A stretch of 64,000 nt of DNA from UPXZ01 sp047974405 (GTDB lineage: Bacteria; Bacteroidota; Bacteroidia; Bacteroidales; Paludibacteraceae). The number at the start of each line of letters is the position of its first letter. Positions within the stretch are counted from its first letter, which is position 1. This document shows positions 61,497 through 64,000 of the stretch, piece after piece. The translations under genes were made by a program, and so were the position numbers. Under the pieces are notes generated by a model, which had not been told where the DNA came from, ran no database searches, and was given only the letters and a program-made list of their open reading frames with translations. The stretch is from NCBI GenBank assembly GCA_047974405.1, contig JBKECI010000063.1, forward strand, positions 1-64,000. Reading direction: 5' to 3'.

Positions 61497-64000
61497 ATGC
61501 TCCCTTTTCTTTACCGTATAGCGCAGGCTTTTTACGCCAAATATCCACATAATATCTCAGACTTTACATTTGTTTTCCCCAATCGGAGAGCCGGCCTTTT
61601 TTTTCGGAAATATTTGATGGAGTTTATTGACAAACCGATATTTTCACCCGATATTTCGACCATTAACGATATTTTTTTAGGAGCTACCAATTGGCGAGAG
61701 GCAGATAGAATTAATCTTTTGTTTAGACTGTACCGAATTTTTGGCAAAATAAGCAAACGTACAGAAACCTTTGACACATTTGCCGGATGGGGCGAAATGT
61801 TGTTGAATGATTTTGACGATGTGGATAAATATTTGGTGGATGTTGAACAAATTTTTACCAATGTAACCAAACTCAAAGAGATAGACAACCTTTTCAACCC
61901 GTTTTCCGAAAAACAAGTAAAAGCTTTGCAGCAATTTTGGGAGCATTTTATTCCGGTAGCCGAAGGCAAAACACAAGAAGATTTTATCTCTGTTTGGCGC
62001 GTATTACTTCCTGTTTACAAGCAGTTTAGAAAAGAACTTCTAAGTGAAGGATTGGCTACCGAAGCAATGATTTTTCGTTCGGTTGCCGAACGACTTAGGA
62101 GTAATAATCCGCCAGAATTATTTGCCGGTAAAAAATATGTTTTCATCGGCTTCAATGCATTAAATCCTTGTGAAGACATACTTTTTGAATGGCTGAAAAA
62201 AAACACTCAAGCCGATTTTTATTGGGATTTTGAGTCGGAGGAGATAAGGGATGAAGAAAATCTCTCATCGGAATTTATAAAAAGAAATAGCAAAAAGTAC
62301 AAATCGGAAATTTCGATAACTCCATCGTATGTTGTAACTGGCAATAAAAAGTTTGAATTGTTTTCTGTCCCCTCGGCGGCAGGTCAAGCCAAAGAAACTT
62401 GCCGCCTGCTTGACAAACTTTACCCTGCCGCATCACAGAATCGACATTGGATGGAAACAGCCATTGTACTACCCGACGAAAATCTCTTGCTCCCTATGCT
62501 CCATTCGATCCCGCCTCAGATAGAAAAAATAAATGTTACGATGGGTTTTCCTCTCAAAACAACCCCCATATCGGGATTTTTGGAGCATTTGTTCGATTTG
62601 CAAAAAAGGACACGTAAAACATCCAACGGCGTTTTGTTTTATTTTCAGACAGTACAGAATATTCTACACCACTCTTATGTACAATTGCTTTGTAAAGAGG
62701 AGACAGAGACTATTTCTGAGAAAATAATTTCGGAGAATAAAATATTTGTTGAAAGCGAAATGTTTGACAAAAACTCTCTGTTGAGCTTGATTTTTACGCC
62801 GTGTCTCCATTCTGCTAACTTTGTTGAATATCTTAATGCGGTATTGAAAAGATTGTACGTTGATATTAGCGAAGTATCAGCGGTAAGCAGTTCACATCGT
62901 TTAGAGTGCGATTTCTTGTATCAGTATTATCTTATACTCAATCGGCTGAACGATGCGATGAGAACCGAATCAGATCCGATAGAAATATCTTTGGATACGA
63001 TAATACGAATAGTGCGCCAAACCATTTTGGGGATTTCAATTCCATTTGAAGGGGAGCCGCTTGAAGGATTGCAAATAATGGGAGCGCTCGAAACTCGATG
63101 TTTAGATTTTAAAAATTTAATAATTTGTTCGTTTAACGAAAATATTTTCCCAAAACGAAATTTCCCCAATAGTTTTATCCCCTATCATTTGCGAAAAGCC
63201 TTTGAATTATCTACCTCCGAGAATCAGGATGCAACGTGGGCTTACAATTTTTATAGACTATTGCAGCGCGCCGAGCGAGTTTTCTTTCTGTACGATTCGC
63301 GAACCGAAAACGGACAGACCGGCGAAGTGAGCCGTTTTGTACACCAACTCCAATATCACTATGGCGTACATTTTGATGTAAAAAATACAGCATACGATGT
63401 TCGCTTTACCGAGGCAACGTCCATTGTAGTACCCAAAACCGATAAAGTGATGGAGCGGCTGCAACATTTTGTATCGGGTAATGTTCATTCAAAATCACTA
63501 TCTGCCAGCACATTGAATAGTTATATTGACTGTCCGTTAAAATTTTATTTTTCAAAAATAGAAGGATTGGAAGAGATTGAAGAGGTAACGGAAAATGTAG
63601 AGGCAAGTATGTTTGGGACACTTTTGCACAAAGTAATGCAAGATATTTACGAACCTTATGAAAATAAAACGGTAAACGGAAATGATTTGGATGAAATATC
63701 GAAGAACAGAATCTACATCGAAACATTGATACGCAAAGCTTTTGCCAAAGAGTATTTCAGAAAACAAGATACGGATATAACATTAGAAGGTAATTATTTG
63801 TTGGTAGCAAAGGTTATTGAAAAATATGTGCGGCAAATTCTGAAGTACGACAAATCCAAAACACCTTTTACCTATCTTGCTTCGGAAAAAACCGAAAGCA
63901 TAGACATTCCCCTTTTCAATGGTAAATTTTCGGTACAAATAAAGGGAATTATCGATCGTGCCGAAGAAAAAGAGGGGATTGTACACGTGATAGACTATAA
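61497..64000 (+). CDS. AddB-like PD-(D/E)XK nuclease-helicase, 3' end outside the window
   Basis: An open frame of 834 codons runs off the end of the window. It begins MLPFLYRIAQAFYAKYPHNI and DFTFVFPNRRAGLFFRKYL, the family's N-terminal motor start. Later parts include FIGFNALNPCEDILFEWL, LQIMGALETRCLDFKNLII and SFNENIFPKRNFPNSFIPYHLRKAF. The C-terminal nuclease domain begins with ASTLNSYIDCPLKFYF (C679, likely first ligand of the AddB-type Fe-S staple). It continues to D820 in GIIDRAEE and the D833-Y-K active-site motif at the window edge. The three remaining cysteines should lie just beyond. It is the probable partner of the AddA-like protein at 32058-35330. The start is the first ATG after an in-frame stop at 61482. 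Confidence 0.92.
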   Translation, partial: MLPFLYRIAQAFYAKYPHNISDFTFVFPNRRAGLFFRKYLMEFIDKPIFSPDISTINDIFLGATNWREADRINLLFRLYRIFGKISKRTETFDTFAGWGEMLLNDFDDVDKYLVDVEQIFTNVTKLKEIDNLFNPFSEKQVKALQQFWEHFIPVAEGKTQEDFISVWRVLLPVYKQFRKELLSEGLATEAMIFRSVAERLRSNNPPELFAGKKYVFIGFNALNPCEDILFEWLKKNTQADFYWDFESEEIRDEENLSSEFIKRNSKKYKSEISITPSYVVTGNKKFELFSVPSAAGQAKETCRLLDKLYPAASQNRHWMETAIVLPDENLLLPMLHSIPPQIEKINVTMGFPLKTTPISGFLEHLFDLQKRTRKTSNGVLFYFQTVQNILHHSYVQLLCKEETETISEKIISENKIFVESEMFDKNSLLSLIFTPCLHSANFVEYLNAVLKRLYVDISEVSAVSSSHRLECDFLYQYYLILNRLNDAMRTESDPIEISLDTIIRIVRQTILGISIPFEGEPLEGLQIMGALETRCLDFKNLIICSFNENIFPKRNFPNSFIPYHLRKAFELSTSENQDATWAYNFYRLLQRAERVFFLYDSRTENGQTGEVSRFVHQLQYHYGVHFDVKNTAYDVRFTEATSIVVPKTDKVMERLQHFVSGNVHSKSLSASTLNSYIDCPLKFYFSKIEGLEEIEEVTENVEASMFGTLLHKVMQDIYEPYENKTVNGNDLDEISKNRIYIETLIRKAFAKEYFRKQDTDITLEGNYLLVAKVIEKYVRQILKYDKSKTPFTYLASEKTESIDIPLFNGKFSVQIKGIIDRAEEKEGIVHVIDY

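Noticed and set aside
61412..61552. Plus-strand ORF of 46 codons before the AddB-like gene
   Set aside because: It overlaps the AddB-like start in another frame, and the AddB-like N-terminus from 61497 is clearly conserved.
1..64000. CRISPR arrays, insertion sequences, prophage or tRNA genes
   Set aside because: Spacers were read on both strands; no regular spacer-repeat array, transposase, integrase or cloverleaf-like sequence was recognised.

Overview
The window is chromosomal DNA from a member of the Bacteroidota, most likely order Bacteroidales outside Bacteroides itself. Four things support this. It is AT-rich. Many genes are preceded by the Bacteroidota -7 promoter box TAnnTTTG. Two secreted proteins end in type IX secretion (T9SS) sorting domains. 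The gene neighbourhoods (trpB-E-G-D-C-F-A, fused OtsA-OtsB, DUF4827 lipoprotein, folC/tilS divergence) are those of this group. No tRNA, rRNA, insertion sequence or CRISPR array was seen, so it reads as core genome with small accessory touches.

Layout. 1-5420: nitric-oxide defence island, with an Rrf2/NsrR-like regulator, a DUF438-hemerythrin-PAS protein, a quinol-type NO reductase, a DUF1858/DUF2249 protein and the Fe-S repair protein Ric/ScdA. 5600-8765: pentapeptide-repeat protein, two FKBP-like lipoproteins and a phosphoglucosamine mutase. 8815-14831 (minus): Pif1/RecD-like helicase, Dabb protein, T9SS subtilase, FolC. 14979-24389 (plus): TilS, a membrane VWA protein, GH2 glycosidase, RecQ, agmatine deiminase-type enzyme. 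24504-29425: HsdR-N protein, AMP nucleosidase, HolA, a small acidic protein, a lipid A-type acyltransferase and a GT2 enzyme. 29592-41626: malic enzyme, AddA-like helicase-nuclease, META lipoprotein, MscS channel next to trehalose synthase/phosphatase, CPBP-family protein, Nudix. 41623-52381 (minus): second GH2, nitroreductase, a gene broken by an in-frame stop, then the whole tryptophan operon with a GxxExxY gene inserted. 52841-64000: a large T9SS protein with an unusual N-terminal fusion, ProS, DnaB, DUF554 and the start of an AddB-like nuclease that runs off the window.

The clearest regulatory discovery is upstream of trpB. A consensus promoter (TTG-N19-TAnnTTTG) is followed by a 19-residue leader peptide with three consecutive Trp codons, then by an 8-bp hairpin with an 11-T tract about 30 bases before trpB. 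This is a classical ribosome-mediated trp attenuator layout, in a phylum where such systems are little described as far as I know. Other points worth attention are a perfect 14-bp palindrome likely bound by the NO-island regulator, the 1365-residue ORF joining a small protein with a PIGDG-helix-KRK C-terminal signal to a second signal peptide and a T9SS cargo, and the AddA-like and AddB-like genes lying 26 kb apart. Start codons were moved downstream of the longest ORF wherever a promoter box, terminator or family alignment argued for it.
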